Shown: piece after piece, positions 44,161 to 53,407 of the stretch | How positions within the stretch are numbered: the stretch's first letter is position 1 | Layout: every line of letters starts with the position of its first letter | Assembly: GCF_019923745.1 (NCBI RefSeq) | Contig: NZ_JAANOG010000006.1 | Location: 128,716 to 192,715, forward strand | From: Aquirufa aurantiipilula | GTDB lineage: Bacteria > Bacteroidota > Bacteroidia > Cytophagales > Spirosomataceae | Direction of reading: 5' to 3' | DNA: 64,000 nt | Notes under the pieces: generated by a model | Database searches by the model: none | The model's input: the letters and a program-made list of their open reading frames with translations, nothing else | Told to the model about the DNA's origin: nothing | Translations under genes and position numbers: made by a program

Positions 44161-45861
44161 TTATAAATTCCGCTTCTTTTTTTCTCTGATTGCATAATCC
44201 ACAGCTCTAGCTGTCAGGGCCATGTAAGTCAAAGAGGGGTTTTGGGTAGAAGTGGAAGTCATGCAAGAGCCATCTGTGACAAACACATTTTTACAATGAT
44301 GCATTTGGTTAAATGCATTCAACATAGAGCTTTTAGGGTCTCTGCCCATTCGCACTCCTCCCATCTCATGATTTTCGTTTCCTGGTAAACGTTTGGTATC
44401 AATGGGCTGTATATTTTTGAAACCGGCCGCCTCATACATTTCGGTAAATTGCTGATGAAAATCTTTTAACATCTTCTCATCATTTTCATCATAAGCTATC
44501 GAAACGCGGAGCTGGGGAATCCCATACTTATCTTTTAGTTCTTTGTCCAAACGAACAGTAGAATGAGCTTTGGGAATGGTTTCCCCCATCATGCCGACAT
44601 TGATGTGCCAATTTCCCAGCTTTTGCCTTATCAAAGATTGCTTCAATGATTCTCCTATAAAATCTTGAGAAGGATTTTCCGTAACCCTGCTTGCCGAAAG
44701 GTTACTGGCATAGCCTCTCAGAAAATCTGTTTCTTGTTTATATACATTTCTAAAGCGAGGGATATAGCCAGATGTAGGCCTTTTCCCCTCTGTTTTAAAA
44801 CCTAATTCCCCCTCATACTCTGCGGTAATCCTACCACGATAACTATGAAAAGCCATGTGTGTTCCTAAAATTCCAGCATCATTCCCTAGTCCGTTGGGAA
44901 AACGAGAAGAAATGGAATTCAATAAGATTAAATTAGTGGCCAAAGGAGAAGCATTTACAAAAATAACAGAGGCAAAATATTCCTCCATTTCATGAGTTAA
45001 TGCATTCACTACTCGAACCCCAATGGCCTTGTTTTTATTCTCATCAAAAATGATGGAATGGGCAATGGCATGTGTTTTTAAAGTTAAATTTCCCGTAGCG
45101 TAAGCGGCAGGCAATGTGGCTGAATTGCTGCTAAAATATGCCCCATAAGGACAGCCTCTTTCACAAAGCGTTCGATGCTGGCATTGACTACGACCTAGGG
45201 ACATGTGGATTTTATCTGCCTGACTTAAATTGGCTGTACGTGCTATAATGACATGTCGATCTGAGTACTTATTTTTTAATACTTGGCCAAAATGTTTTTC
45301 GACACAGGAAAGCTCAAAGGGCTTGATGAAGTCTCCGTCGGGTAATGTTTCCAATCCATCTTTATTTCCAGAAATCCCTACAAATTTTTCAACATAGCTG
45401 TACCAAGGCGCTATATCTTGATAGCGAATGGGCCAGTCGACAGCAAAGCCATCACGTGCTGGACCTGTAAAATCAAAATCACTCCAGCGCTGCGTATGTC
45501 GGCCCCATAACAGGGATCTACCACCCACATGGTAGGCTCGAATCCAGTCGTAAGGTTTTTCTTGAATGTATGCCTGTTCTTCATCTTTCGTTAAAAAATG
45601 AGAGGTAGCTTCGGAAAAAATGAAGTTTTTACTGGCAATTTGATACTCCTTTTTAATTTCCAAAGGAACTTGTCCTCCATGGGGGAAATCCCAAGGATGA
45701 TGCATGGCTGTAGGGTAATCGGCCACATGTTTTACATCTCTACCTCGATCCAGTAAAAGTGTTTTTAAGCCTTTTTCTGTTAGTTCTTTGGCAGACCATC
45801 CACCACTGATACCTGAGCCAATGACTATGGCATCAAACGTATTTTTATCTTTAGAGCTCAT
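44161..45861 (-). CDS. GMC-family FAD oxidoreductase (glucoside 3-dehydrogenase-like)
   Basis: A 566-residue flavoprotein. The N-terminal FAD motif is VIGSGISGGWSAKELTE; HVGGRSLLWGRHTQRW and the C-terminal GSCMTSTSTQNPSLTYMALT are GMC features, and CERGCPYGAYFS marks the cysteine-containing group to which glucoside 3-dehydrogenases and gluconate dehydrogenases belong. It probably oxidises a sugar at C3 or a related alcohol. It begins 3 bp after the TIM-barrel gene stop, so the two are co-transcribed. The usual small subunit is not adjacent. Confidence 0.85.
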   Translation of the reverse strand: MSSKDKNTFDAIVIGSGISGGWSAKELTEKGLKTLLLDRGRDVKHVADYPTAMHHPWDFPHGGQVPLEIKKEYQIASKNFIFSEATSHFLTKDEEQAYIQEKPYDWIRAYHVGGRSLLWGRHTQRWSDFDFTGPARDGFAVDWPIRYQDIAPWYSYVEKFVGISGNKDGLETLPDGDFIKPFELSCVEKHFGQVLKNKYSDRHVIIARTANLSQADKIHMSLGRSQCQHRTLCERGCPYGAYFSSNSATLPAAYATGNLTLKTHAIAHSIIFDENKNKAIGVRVVNALTHEMEEYFASVIFVNASPLATNLILLNSISSRFPNGLGNDAGILGTHMAFHSYRGRITAEYEGELGFKTEGKRPTSGYIPRFRNVYKQETDFLRGYASNLSASRVTENPSQDFIGESLKQSLIRQKLGNWHINVGMMGETIPKAHSTVRLDKELKDKYGIPQLRVSIAYDENDEKMLKDFHQQFTEMYEAAGFKNIQPIDTKRLPGNENHEMGGVRMGRDPKSSMLNAFNQMHHCKNVFVTDGSCMTSTSTQNPSLTYMALTARAVDYAIREKKKRNL

Positions 45862-45864
45862 TTT

Positions 45865-46761
45865 TTACTGCCAAAATTTGGAAAAGTTTTTTGAGAAATG
45901 GGGAATGGCAATTTCTGGTTCTTGTATTTCTGGATGCCAAAGTTTTTCCCATTCAAAACTATAATATCCCGTATAGCCTCCTGATTTCAATGCAAGAAGA
46001 GCCTCTTTAACGGGGGCATTTCCTTCACCCAAAAGCGTGTATTTTTCCCCTGAATCTGAAACGATGGCGTCTTTTATATGCGTATGTAAAATATACTTTT
46101 TCAAAAGGGAATAGACTTGAGCAGGGGGTTCTTTTGTAATGGACCACATATTAAAAAAGTCCCAAACCAAACCCACTTGGGCATGATTTGTCTCTTGCAT
46201 GATATGGAGTAACATATCACTTTTGATCACTTTTCCGTGGGATTCCAACAGGACTTTTACACCAGAAGATTTGGCAAAATTTCCTAATTCTATCAATGAT
46301 TGAATGATGGCTTGGACGGTTTCTTTTTCATCTTGATCCTTGGGTAGGTCATTCGGAAATACGCGAATGAATGGGCAGGATAATTGACTAGCTAGCTCGA
46401 TGAATTTTTTAGCTTCATCCAAATTGCTTTGCTTCTTTTTAGGATCTAAAAAATGCATGTTGGCGGATGAACCCAAATTGACAATTTTCAAACCAGCATC
46501 TTGTACTTGCCTCTTTGTGGATGAAATATTCGACTGGGAAAATATAGGATGAGTAGGAAGGTCTAAATTTCCTTTTATTCCTCTTATTTCAATTCCTGAA
46601 TAGGCATTTTTTACGGCATGCTGTATGACTTGAGGAAAATCCCAAGCAGGGCAGCCTAAAGTGGAAAAGGACAAAAGAGCTTTAGGTGCTTGAAATATAT
46701 GCCAGGCTGATAGACCTATAAGTCCTGAGCTTTGTTTTAAAAATGCACGCCGGTTTTTCAT
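45865..46761 (-). CDS. Exported sugar-phosphate isomerase/epimerase-like TIM barrel
   Basis: A 298-residue AP-endonuclease-2-type TIM barrel, the fold of xylose isomerases and 3-keto-sugar epimerases. The N-terminus (MKNRRAFLKQSSGLIGLSAW) is a twin-arginine-like export signal. Metal-binding barrel residues appear in LLESHG, LVWDFFNMW and ILHTHIKDA. With the GMC dehydrogenase it suggests periplasmic oxidation and conversion of a sugar, for example the 3-keto-glycoside route. The family call is firm, the substrate unknown. Confidence 0.83.
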   Translation of the reverse strand: MKNRRAFLKQSSGLIGLSAWHIFQAPKALLSFSTLGCPAWDFPQVIQHAVKNAYSGIEIRGIKGNLDLPTHPIFSQSNISSTKRQVQDAGLKIVNLGSSANMHFLDPKKKQSNLDEAKKFIELASQLSCPFIRVFPNDLPKDQDEKETVQAIIQSLIELGNFAKSSGVKVLLESHGKVIKSDMLLHIMQETNHAQVGLVWDFFNMWSITKEPPAQVYSLLKKYILHTHIKDAIVSDSGEKYTLLGEGNAPVKEALLALKSGGYTGYYSFEWEKLWHPEIQEPEIAIPHFSKNFSKFWQ

Positions 46762-46865
46762 TTGTTCACCTAGATATGACGTTCAATGTAATAAAATTAT
46801 CTTTATAACTTGCCATGAAATGACATAAGGCATTTAAACGAAAACGGTGATTCCGTTTTGATCAA

Positions 46866-46873
46866 TATTTTTG
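46866..46873 (+). promoter_or_regulatory. Candidate -7 promoter box for the 99-residue gene
   Basis: TATTTTTG matches TAnnTTTG and stands 33 bp before the ATG at 46907. No TTG at -33. Confidence 0.3.
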
Positions 46874-46906
46874 TTTTAAATTGAAGTCATAAACTGAATT
46901 TATCGT

Positions 46907-47206
46907 ATGAATGACATTCTTTCGTTTAAAGAAACACTAAAACAATCATCGCCTCCCTCCAATTTTGACTTGATTTTGAAGAGTCTTTGGTACGATGCCA
47001 AGGGGGATTGGGATAAGGCGCATGCGCAAGTAGATCAATTGAATGATCGAGATTCTGCTTGGGTACATGCCTATTTACATCGAAAAGAAGGGGATATTTG
47101 GAATGCAGACTATTGGTATGCTCGTGCTAAAAAAAGCCGTCCCCATGTTACTTTGGATGAGGAGTGGGAAGAACTGATATCGTTTTTTTTAAAGAATGAA
47201 AAATAA
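46907..47206 (+). CDS. Conserved small protein of unknown function
   Basis: A 99-residue cytoplasmic protein rich in tryptophan and aromatic residues, with two helical repeats (SLWYDAKGDWDKAHAQVDQL and HRKEGDIWNADYWYARAKK) that look TPR-like. By recall, similar ~100-residue proteins occur in many bacteria without known function. It stands alone, with a candidate promoter before it and a hairpin terminator after it. Confidence 0.7.
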   Translation: MNDILSFKETLKQSSPPSNFDLILKSLWYDAKGDWDKAHAQVDQLNDRDSAWVHAYLHRKEGDIWNADYWYARAKKSRPHVTLDEEWEELISFFLKNEK

Positions 47207-47223
47207 TGGATGTATCATGATAC

Positions 47224-47259
47224 AAAAAAGGCCCCAAGCATTTAGTTTGAGGCCTTTTT
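47224..47259. terminator. Bidirectional terminator between convergent genes
   Basis: AAAAAGGCC near 47225-47233 pairs with GGCCTTTTT (47251-47259) around a loop that can pair further (CAA/TTTG). The A and T runs on both sides make it functional in both directions. Confidence 0.75.
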
Positions 47260-47278
47260 GTTGGAATGAAACCTAGGT

Positions 47279-48427
47279 TTATTTAAAGAGCAAAGGTGCA
47301 AAATTGTTCAAGTAAATTCGCCAATTAGACCAAGTATGGCCTCCAGAATTGACAAAAAACGTATGTTTAAGACCATTTTCTGTCAAGGTTTTATCCAAAA
47401 GTCTAGCAGGCTCAATTAAAAAATCGGAATCTCCACAAGCCAAGAAATACAATTTATAACCCGCTTTTTTCAGGTTTTGAAATTGTAAATTGTAATCTGC
47501 TTTTGCTTTTTCATCTGCTATTCTAATGCCATTGCTTAGTGGGCAGATATAGCTAAAAAATCCGGGATTCAAATTGGTAACTCGGATGGTATGTCCAGCT
47601 CCCATGGAAAGACCAGCAATGGCTCTTGATTTAGGATTGGCAATTACCTTAAAGTTTTTTTCAATGTAAGGAACGATATCTTTGATGATACTATTGACAT
47701 ATAAGTCGGCAAATTTAGGATCATTTCTATCAAAGGTTTTTTCGGGTAACATGGAAGTTTTAGCTGCTTGTTGGCCAGGGTTTCCATTAGGCATGACAAC
47801 CAACATCGGTTTAGCTAAACCTTTCTCAATTAAATTGTCCATAATTTGACGGGTGCGACCCATGGTGCTCCAAGCATCTTCATCTCCTCCTGCTCCATGT
47901 AATAGGTAAAGTACAGGATATTTCTCTTTGCTTGATTCGTATCCAAATGGGGTATATACAAACATTCTTCGGTTTACGCCAATGGTTGGAGAGTCATACC
48001 AAACCTGAGATAGGTTTCCCCGTTTATTGGCTTCAAAATAGTTGGCACTTAATTCTCCTGGAATAAGCAATACACTTAAATAGCGGGTTCCGTCACGCTG
48101 CATAAGAACGTTATAGGGATCTGTTACAGTAATTCCATCGACGATAAAATGATAGGTATAAAGTTCTGAGCTGGGTTTTGAAATGCTAACAGTCCAAAGT
48201 CCAGTTTTATCTTTTTTCATCAAAACAGATTGAGTGGGTTTTTCCATCCAAGAGCCGTAAAGTTTAACGGTATCGGCATAAGGATTTGAAATCCTAAAAA
48301 AGACTTCCTGATCTTTAATTTCAGGAGAAATAATCGGTTTTTGTCCAGCAAAATTGGCTAATTCTTGAGCATAAGAACCCCATGCTAAAAGGACGAAAAG
48401 TATTGAAAATAGATGTTTCTTTGTCAT
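47279..48427 (-). CDS. Exported esterase with N-terminal early-set domain (copy 1)
   Basis: A 382-residue exported esterase of the PF00756-like family. After a signal peptide (SILFVLLAWGSYAQ) comes a beta-sandwich 'early set' domain (~35-120), then the alpha/beta-hydrolase domain: LYLLHGAGGDEDAWS, nucleophile AGLSMGAGH, acid in CGDSDFLIE and histidine GGHTWSNWR. Such two-domain esterases act on feruloyl or acetyl groups of plant polysaccharides. It is a tandem paralogue of the next gene; the two lie 32 bp apart. Confidence 0.87.
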   Translation of the reverse strand: MTKKHLFSILFVLLAWGSYAQELANFAGQKPIISPEIKDQEVFFRISNPYADTVKLYGSWMEKPTQSVLMKKDKTGLWTVSISKPSSELYTYHFIVDGITVTDPYNVLMQRDGTRYLSVLLIPGELSANYFEANKRGNLSQVWYDSPTIGVNRRMFVYTPFGYESSKEKYPVLYLLHGAGGDEDAWSTMGRTRQIMDNLIEKGLAKPMLVVMPNGNPGQQAAKTSMLPEKTFDRNDPKFADLYVNSIIKDIVPYIEKNFKVIANPKSRAIAGLSMGAGHTIRVTNLNPGFFSYICPLSNGIRIADEKAKADYNLQFQNLKKAGYKLYFLACGDSDFLIEPARLLDKTLTENGLKHTFFVNSGGHTWSNWRIYLNNFAPLLFK

Positions 48428-48459
48428 GTGATCAATTTTTTAATCAAGTGATGATTCTC

Positions 48460-49611
48460 TTATTTGAAAAGTAGTTGTCCAAATGTCTTTAAATAGATTC
48501 TCCAGTTAGCCCAAGTATGACCTCCAGGTGAAACATAAAAAGTATGTGGTAATCCATTTTTAGTTAAGGCCGCTTCTGTGGTTTTGGCCATTTCCCATAA
48601 GAAATCATCACTTCCGCAGGCAAACCAATATAATTTATATCCAGCTTTTTTTACTCCTTGAAGTTTTGCTTCAAATTCTGGAGTGATAGTCCGAACTCCA
48701 ATACTAAGTGGACAGATGTAATTGAAAGTACCAGGGAATTCGTTGGTGACGCTAATCGTATGTCCTCCACCCATGGATAGTCCGGCTACGGCTCTTGAGT
48801 CGGCATTTGGAATAGCTCTAAAATTAGTTTCTACATAGGGAATGATATCCTTTACGATACTTGTGATGTATAAATTTTGAAATTTTGGGTCATTCCGATC
48901 ATAGACTTTTTCTTCCATCAATGAAGTTTTAGCAGCCTGTTGACCAGGGTTTCCATTGGGCATCACACATATCATGGGAACAGCTAATTTCTTTTCAATC
49001 AAATTATCAAGAATTTGAACGGCTCTACCCATAGTACTCCAAGCATCTTCATCTCCACCGCCACCGTGAAGTAAATAAAGAACTGGATAATTTTGATTGG
49101 AATTTTCATACCCATATGGAGTATAAACATACATATGTCGATTGCTACCAATGGTTGGAGATTCATACCATACTTTTTTTAAGTTACCCCGTTGATTTGC
49201 CTCAGAATAAGTAGCTGTTTGTTCACCTGGTACCAGTAAAACACTTAAATATCGAACGCCATCTCGTTGCAAAAAGATGTTATTTACATCATTGACATTC
49301 ATTCCGTCCACGATGAAATGATAGGTATATAATTCGGCATTGGGTTTTGTAATACTTACAGACCAAGTGCCTAGGGAATCCTTCGACATGTTTGTTGATG
49401 AATCAGAACTCTTCATCCAAGAACCAAATAGGCGAACAAGTTTGGCTTTTGGGGCAGATATCCGAAAGGTGACGGTCTTTTCCCCTATTTCCGGAGATAC
49501 AATGGCTACTCTTCTAAAATTGGCTATTTCTTGGGCTTGAGATGTAATGACCGAAAAGAGTATTATACCTAGCAGCACTAAAGAAAATGAAAAGGAGGAT
49601 TTTGTTTTCAT
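48460..49611 (-). CDS. Exported esterase with N-terminal early-set domain (copy 2)
   Basis: A 383-residue paralogue of the preceding esterase, with the same order of signal peptide, early-set domain and alpha/beta-hydrolase. Catalytic blocks are LYLLHGGGGDEDAWS, AGLSMGGGH, ACGSDDFLWE and GGHTWANWR. High conservation around the active site and drift elsewhere point to gene duplication with possible substrate divergence. It is the first gene of the pair; the 364-bp region upstream (49612-49975) holds no gene I can support. Confidence 0.87.
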   Translation of the reverse strand: MKTKSSFSFSLVLLGIILFSVITSQAQEIANFRRVAIVSPEIGEKTVTFRISAPKAKLVRLFGSWMKSSDSSTNMSKDSLGTWSVSITKPNAELYTYHFIVDGMNVNDVNNIFLQRDGVRYLSVLLVPGEQTATYSEANQRGNLKKVWYESPTIGSNRHMYVYTPYGYENSNQNYPVLYLLHGGGGDEDAWSTMGRAVQILDNLIEKKLAVPMICVMPNGNPGQQAAKTSLMEEKVYDRNDPKFQNLYITSIVKDIIPYVETNFRAIPNADSRAVAGLSMGGGHTISVTNEFPGTFNYICPLSIGVRTITPEFEAKLQGVKKAGYKLYWFACGSDDFLWEMAKTTEAALTKNGLPHTFYVSPGGHTWANWRIYLKTFGQLLFK

Positions 49612-49975
49612 AACATACGGTTATTGAAAATGTTGCTTAAACATGTAATTATAATATTTTTAATTTACAGATAATTTTGGTCGCATGATAAAAATTGCGA
49701 CGAAAACAGTGAAATTCTCGAAATAACCAATTCTTTGTTAATTGTAGATTCTAATTTAACCTCTTATTCTCAGGAGAATGTTGGTTTCCTCTATCTAAAT
49801 GGAATTAAATGGAGATTACAAATTTCCAACTTAGCAGGAAAGGGAGGTTGTTGATATATAAATCGTATAGATCGAGAAATGGAAGGTGATTTGATGTCGA
49901 ACAGAAGGAGGTACCTGGGGATGGGTCGAAATATGTTACTATTACCTAATCGAAAATATAGAAATTAAAGTATGT

Positions 49976-50701
49976 TTATTTGGCAAAACGATACAAATAT
50001 GGAGCCTTGTTTTGAGCACCAGTAAATTTTTTTTCTAATCTTTCCAATACCTTTAAATCAAGTATTTTCTTTTGGAAATTATTAATAGCAAAGCTTCGTT
50101 CATATACTGCTTCATAGAGCTCTTGAATTTCCCTCATGGTGAAGACTTCTGGCAGAAGGTTAAAACCAATTAATTTAGAATCTAAGTTAAGTCGTAGTGC
50201 AGTTAAAGCTTCAAGAACAATGTCATTGTGGTCATGCATCATGACCGGTAGATCATGAATATTTCGCCATTCCAATAGTTCATCAAACTCACCTGTTTGA
50301 GTGGTTACTTTTTGGATATCAACTAAGGCATAGTAACCTATACATACAAATCGATCTGTTAACCAAGAAATAACCTCATCTGTAAACCTATTGGAATCAT
50401 ATTGCCGATAACCAGCTCTCATGGTTTCATTAAAACTACTTTGAATAATCCTTGTCTCACTTCCAAAAACTCTAAACTGTTCTAAATAGATGTTTTTTAA
50501 ATCAGTCCTTTCAAATAAAATCCTACTTGCTGCATTGTCGATGCTTTCCGTCTTTTTGATGTAACCACCAGGCAAAGCCCAAAGGTTATCTCCGAATTTT
50601 GATTTTGAAATTAGAATTTTTAATTCCTTTCCTTCATAGCCAAATATGACACAGTCAATGGATAAATGGGGTAAATATTGTTCTAAATTAAATTCTTTCA
50701 T
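49976..50701 (-). CDS. Nudix-type transcriptional regulator (NrtR/AraR-like)
   Basis: A ~241-residue protein with an N-terminal Nudix domain (~10-150) and a C-terminal winged-helix part (~155-235, with VFTMREIQELYEAVY). The Nudix box keeps GGYIKKTE but its catalytic REUXEE segment reads RILFER, so hydrolysis is probably lost, as in NrtR and Bacteroides AraR sugar regulators. I chose the ATG at 50701. It is divergent from the PD40 gene across a perfect inverted repeat, its likely operator. Confidence 0.85.
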   Translation of the reverse strand: MKEFNLEQYLPHLSIDCVIFGYEGKELKILISKSKFGDNLWALPGGYIKKTESIDNAASRILFERTDLKNIYLEQFRVFGSETRIIQSSFNETMRAGYRQYDSNRFTDEVISWLTDRFVCIGYYALVDIQKVTTQTGEFDELLEWRNIHDLPVMMHDHNDIVLEALTALRLNLDSKLIGFNLLPEVFTMREIQELYEAVYERSFAINNFQKKILDLKVLERLEKKFTGAQNKAPYLYRFAK

Positions 50702-50773
50702 GTGAGGCGATTCCCAATTGGATAATACGAAAGTAAGATAAATCAATAATTTCAGAGGAAAAACTTTCTTGTA

Positions 50774-50806
50774 TTTTTTATTATCTATTTTTTAGATAAT
50801 AAAAAA
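50774..50806. promoter_or_regulatory. Perfect 14-bp inverted repeat, probable operator
   Basis: TTTTTTATTATCTA (50774-50787) and TAGATAATAAAAAA (50793-50806) are exact reverse complements separated by TTTTT. It lies between divergent genes (Nudix regulator start 50701, PD40 gene start 50842) and just upstream of a -7 box at 50813-50820. A regulator dimer bound here could block the -33 region. A terminator is unlikely because no transcript ends here. Confidence 0.65.
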
Positions 50807-50812
50807 TTCTTC

Positions 50813-50820
50813 TATATTTG
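50813..50820 (+). promoter_or_regulatory. Candidate -7 promoter box for the PD40 gene
   Basis: TATATTTG matches TAnnTTTG. It starts 6 bp after the inverted repeat and lies 21 bp before the ATG at 50842. No TTG lies at the usual upstream spacing, which may mean an activator or regulator is needed. Confidence 0.4.
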
Positions 50821-50841
50821 GCCGAACCAAAATATAACATC

Positions 50842-51798
50842 ATGAATCTTTTACAACGCTTTCAACTTATTCATAGGCGAATAAGAACGGTATTAATTGT
50901 ACTAGCTATCCAAGTGCTAAGTTTTCAATCACAGGCCAGTATCATGGCTGATACCACTAGTTTCATTCATACGATTGATATTAAAACAGGTAAATTAGAC
51001 ACCTTGAAATCCATCAAATCGCATGTTGAAGCACCGAATTGGCACCCAGATAATTATTTGATTATGAACAGCTATGGTAAATTGTATCGCTTTGATTTGA
51101 AAACACGTCAGATGTCAGAAATTAGTACAGGTTTTGCTACTGCTTGTAATAATGACCATGGGATATCACCAGATAAAAAATGGTTAGTGATCAGTCATAA
51201 TGATAAAAATGATCCTTCTCCTAAGTCTTATAAGTCTGCGATTTATGTATTGCCTATAAATGGAGGAACTCCCCGACGAATTACTTCAGAAGTGATGTCA
51301 TTTTGGCATGGATGGTCGCCAGATGGAAAAACCTTGGTCTATTGTGGAGAGCGAAATGGAAACTATGATATTTATTCAATTGGTATAAATGGAGGGAAGG
51401 AAACAAGACTTACGGCATCGGAAGGCTTAGATGATGGACCTGATTATTCACCTGATGGGAAATACATTTACTTTAATTCATATCGAACAGGAAATATGCA
51501 AATTTGGAGAATGTTAGCTGATGGATCGAATCCCGAGCAATTAACTTTCGACAATAATTCAAATTGGTTTGCACATCCATCGCCAGACAATAAATGGATT
51601 GTTTATATTGCTTATACTTCTGATGAAAAGCAGCGACATCTTTTTGGAAAGCAAGTAAAACTTCGATTGATGAATGTACAAACAAAGGAAATGAAAGATA
51701 TTACGTCAGTATTTTTTGGAGGCCAGGGAACCATTAATGTTCCTTCTTGGAGTCCAGACAGTCAAAAAATTGCGTTTGTTAGTTATTCCGTTAAATAA
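50842..51798 (+). CDS. Exported TolB/PD40 beta-propeller protein
   Basis: A ~318-residue exported protein. The N-terminal hydrophobic segment ([20 protein letters not shown]) is a signal. Then come PD40-type repeats: [80 protein letters not shown] and [16 protein letters not shown], giving a six-bladed propeller. It probably binds oligosaccharide or protein. I chose the ATG at 50842 over a TTG at 50818. It is followed 21 bp later by a Gfo/Idh dehydrogenase. Confidence 0.82.
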   Translation: MNLLQRFQLIHRRIRTVLIVLAIQVLSFQSQASIMADTTSFIHTIDIKTGKLDTLKSIKSHVEAPNWHPDNYLIMNSYGKLYRFDLKTRQMSEISTGFATACNNDHGISPDKKWLVISHNDKNDPSPKSYKSAIYVLPINGGTPRRITSEVMSFWHGWSPDGKTLVYCGERNGNYDIYSIGINGGKETRLTASEGLDDGPDYSPDGKYIYFNSYRTGNMQIWRMLADGSNPEQLTFDNNSNWFAHPSPDNKWIVYIAYTSDEKQRHLFGKQVKLRLMNVQTKEMKDITSVFFGGQGTINVPSWSPDSQKIAFVSYSVK

Positions 51799-51819
51799 TA
51801 AAACCTTTGATCTAAAAGT

Positions 51820-53220
51820 ATGAAAAACGAAAATGCAAATTCAAGAAGAAAATTTCTTCAACAAATCGGAGCTACAAGCTTGTTGGCTTCTACATCATCT
51901 ATTGCCACTTTAGGAGTTAGTGCTAAGGCAGAGGAGCGGATTTTGACTTATGAAAAGAAAATTACTTCCAATGATAAAATAAGAATTGGAGTCATTGGAT
52001 ATGGAGTTCAAGGACATTTTGATTTAAGAACTGCACTGAAAGTACCTGGAGTTGAATTGGCTGGTATTTGTGATTTATATAATGGTAGACTTGAAAACGC
52101 AAAAGAGCAATTTGGGAAGGAATTATTTACCACCAATAATTACAAAGATTTATTAGACAGAAAGGATATTGATGCCGTATTAATTTGCACTACGGATGTT
52201 TGGCATGCTAGAATAACGTTGGATGCTTTAGCTAAAGGAAAACATGTCTATTGTGAGAAGCCCATGGTTTATAAAATTAGTGAAGGTTATCCAGTCATGG
52301 AAGCTGCAAAAAAATCAGGGAAAGTATTGCAAGTAGGTAGCCAACGTGTGAGTAGTATCGGTTATGCAAAAGCCAAAGAATTAGTAGCCGCTGGAGAGAT
52401 CGGCGAGCTCAATATGGTGAATGCTGTTTATGATCGACAAAGCTCTATTGGTGCTTGGGAATATACCATACCTAAGGATGCGAGTGCTTTAACTACAAAT
52501 TGGGATAAATTTATCGAAGCTACTGAGAAGATGGCTTTTGATGCCAAGAAATTCTTTTGGTGGAGAGCTTTTAAAGAGGTGGGAACTGGAGTAGCTGGCG
52601 ACTTATTTATTCACTTATTGAGTGGAACACATTTTATGACCAATTCCAAAGGCCCTGAAAGCATTTATAGTACGGGTCAATTTAGCTATTGGAAGGACGG
52701 GAGAAACTTGCCTGATGTAATGTCAGGCGTTTTGCAATATCCTAAAAACAAAGACCATGCGGCATTTTTAATGACTTTGCAAGTTAATTTTATTAGTGGT
52801 ACAGGAGGACAAGAGATAATTCGCTTAATTGGTTCAGAAGGGGTGATAGAAGTGAGCGGAAATAACATCACTCTGAAACATAGCCTAATGCCTGAAGCAC
52901 CGGGGTTTGGGGGCTATGATTCATTATTTACATTCTCCAAAAGCATGCAAGAGGAAATGCAAAAAGATTATGATGCAAAATGGACTCCAGATCAACGAAG
53001 AAGAAAAGTAAAAGAGGATATAATATTTAAAGCACCAGTTGGTTATGATGATCATTTGGACCACTTTACTAATTTCTTCGATTCTATCCGGACAGGGAAA
53101 CCAGTCGTGGAAGATGCTGAATTTGGATTCAGAGCTGCAGCACCTGCATTGTCATGCAATGAAAGTTTTTTAAGCAAGAAAATTATTCAATGGGATCCTG
53201 TAAAAATGAAGCTGAAATAA
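51820..53220 (+). CDS. Exported Gfo/Idh/MocA-family oxidoreductase
   Basis: A 466-residue NAD(P)-dependent sugar dehydrogenase family protein. The N-terminus NSRRKFLQQIGATSLLASTS is a Tat-like signal. The Rossmann motif is IGVIGYGVQGHFD and the family EKP motif is CEKPM. The C-terminal alpha/beta domain is present, giving the length typical of Tat-exported Bacteroidota homologues. Substrates are usually glycosides or inositols. It probably forms an operon with the PD40 gene under the Nudix-type regulator. Confidence 0.88.
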   Translation: MKNENANSRRKFLQQIGATSLLASTSSIATLGVSAKAEERILTYEKKITSNDKIRIGVIGYGVQGHFDLRTALKVPGVELAGICDLYNGRLENAKEQFGKELFTTNNYKDLLDRKDIDAVLICTTDVWHARITLDALAKGKHVYCEKPMVYKISEGYPVMEAAKKSGKVLQVGSQRVSSIGYAKAKELVAAGEIGELNMVNAVYDRQSSIGAWEYTIPKDASALTTNWDKFIEATEKMAFDAKKFFWWRAFKEVGTGVAGDLFIHLLSGTHFMTNSKGPESIYSTGQFSYWKDGRNLPDVMSGVLQYPKNKDHAAFLMTLQVNFISGTGGQEIIRLIGSEGVIEVSGNNITLKHSLMPEAPGFGGYDSLFTFSKSMQEEMQKDYDAKWTPDQRRRKVKEDIIFKAPVGYDDHLDHFTNFFDSIRTGKPVVEDAEFGFRAAAPALSCNESFLSKKIIQWDPVKMKLK

Positions 53221-53242
53221 ACCGTTTTCTATTTTAATAATG

Positions 53243-53279
53243 ATCAAAAAATTCACCCAAATTAGGTGAATTTTTTGAT
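53243..53279. terminator. Bidirectional terminator after the Gfo/Idh gene
   Basis: ATCAAAAAATTCACC (53243-53257) pairs exactly with GGTGAATTTTTTGAT (53265-53279) around a 7-base loop. It lies 23 bp after the stop, between convergent genes. Confidence 0.8.
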
Positions 53280-53407
53280 TTTATAGAAGGCTCATTAAAA
53301 CCTATTTCGCGTTGCATAGTATGGCAAAAAAGATAGGGTGTGGTATGATTTATACCGCGGTAGAAAACGCTATACTATAATCAATTTAGGAAGTAAATTC
53401 CGCAGGA

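Noticed and set aside
49612-49975. Gene-free 364-bp region before the tandem esterases, considered as a decayed gene
   Set aside because: No frame of useful length or recognisable remnant; only AT-rich promoter-like sequence is seen.
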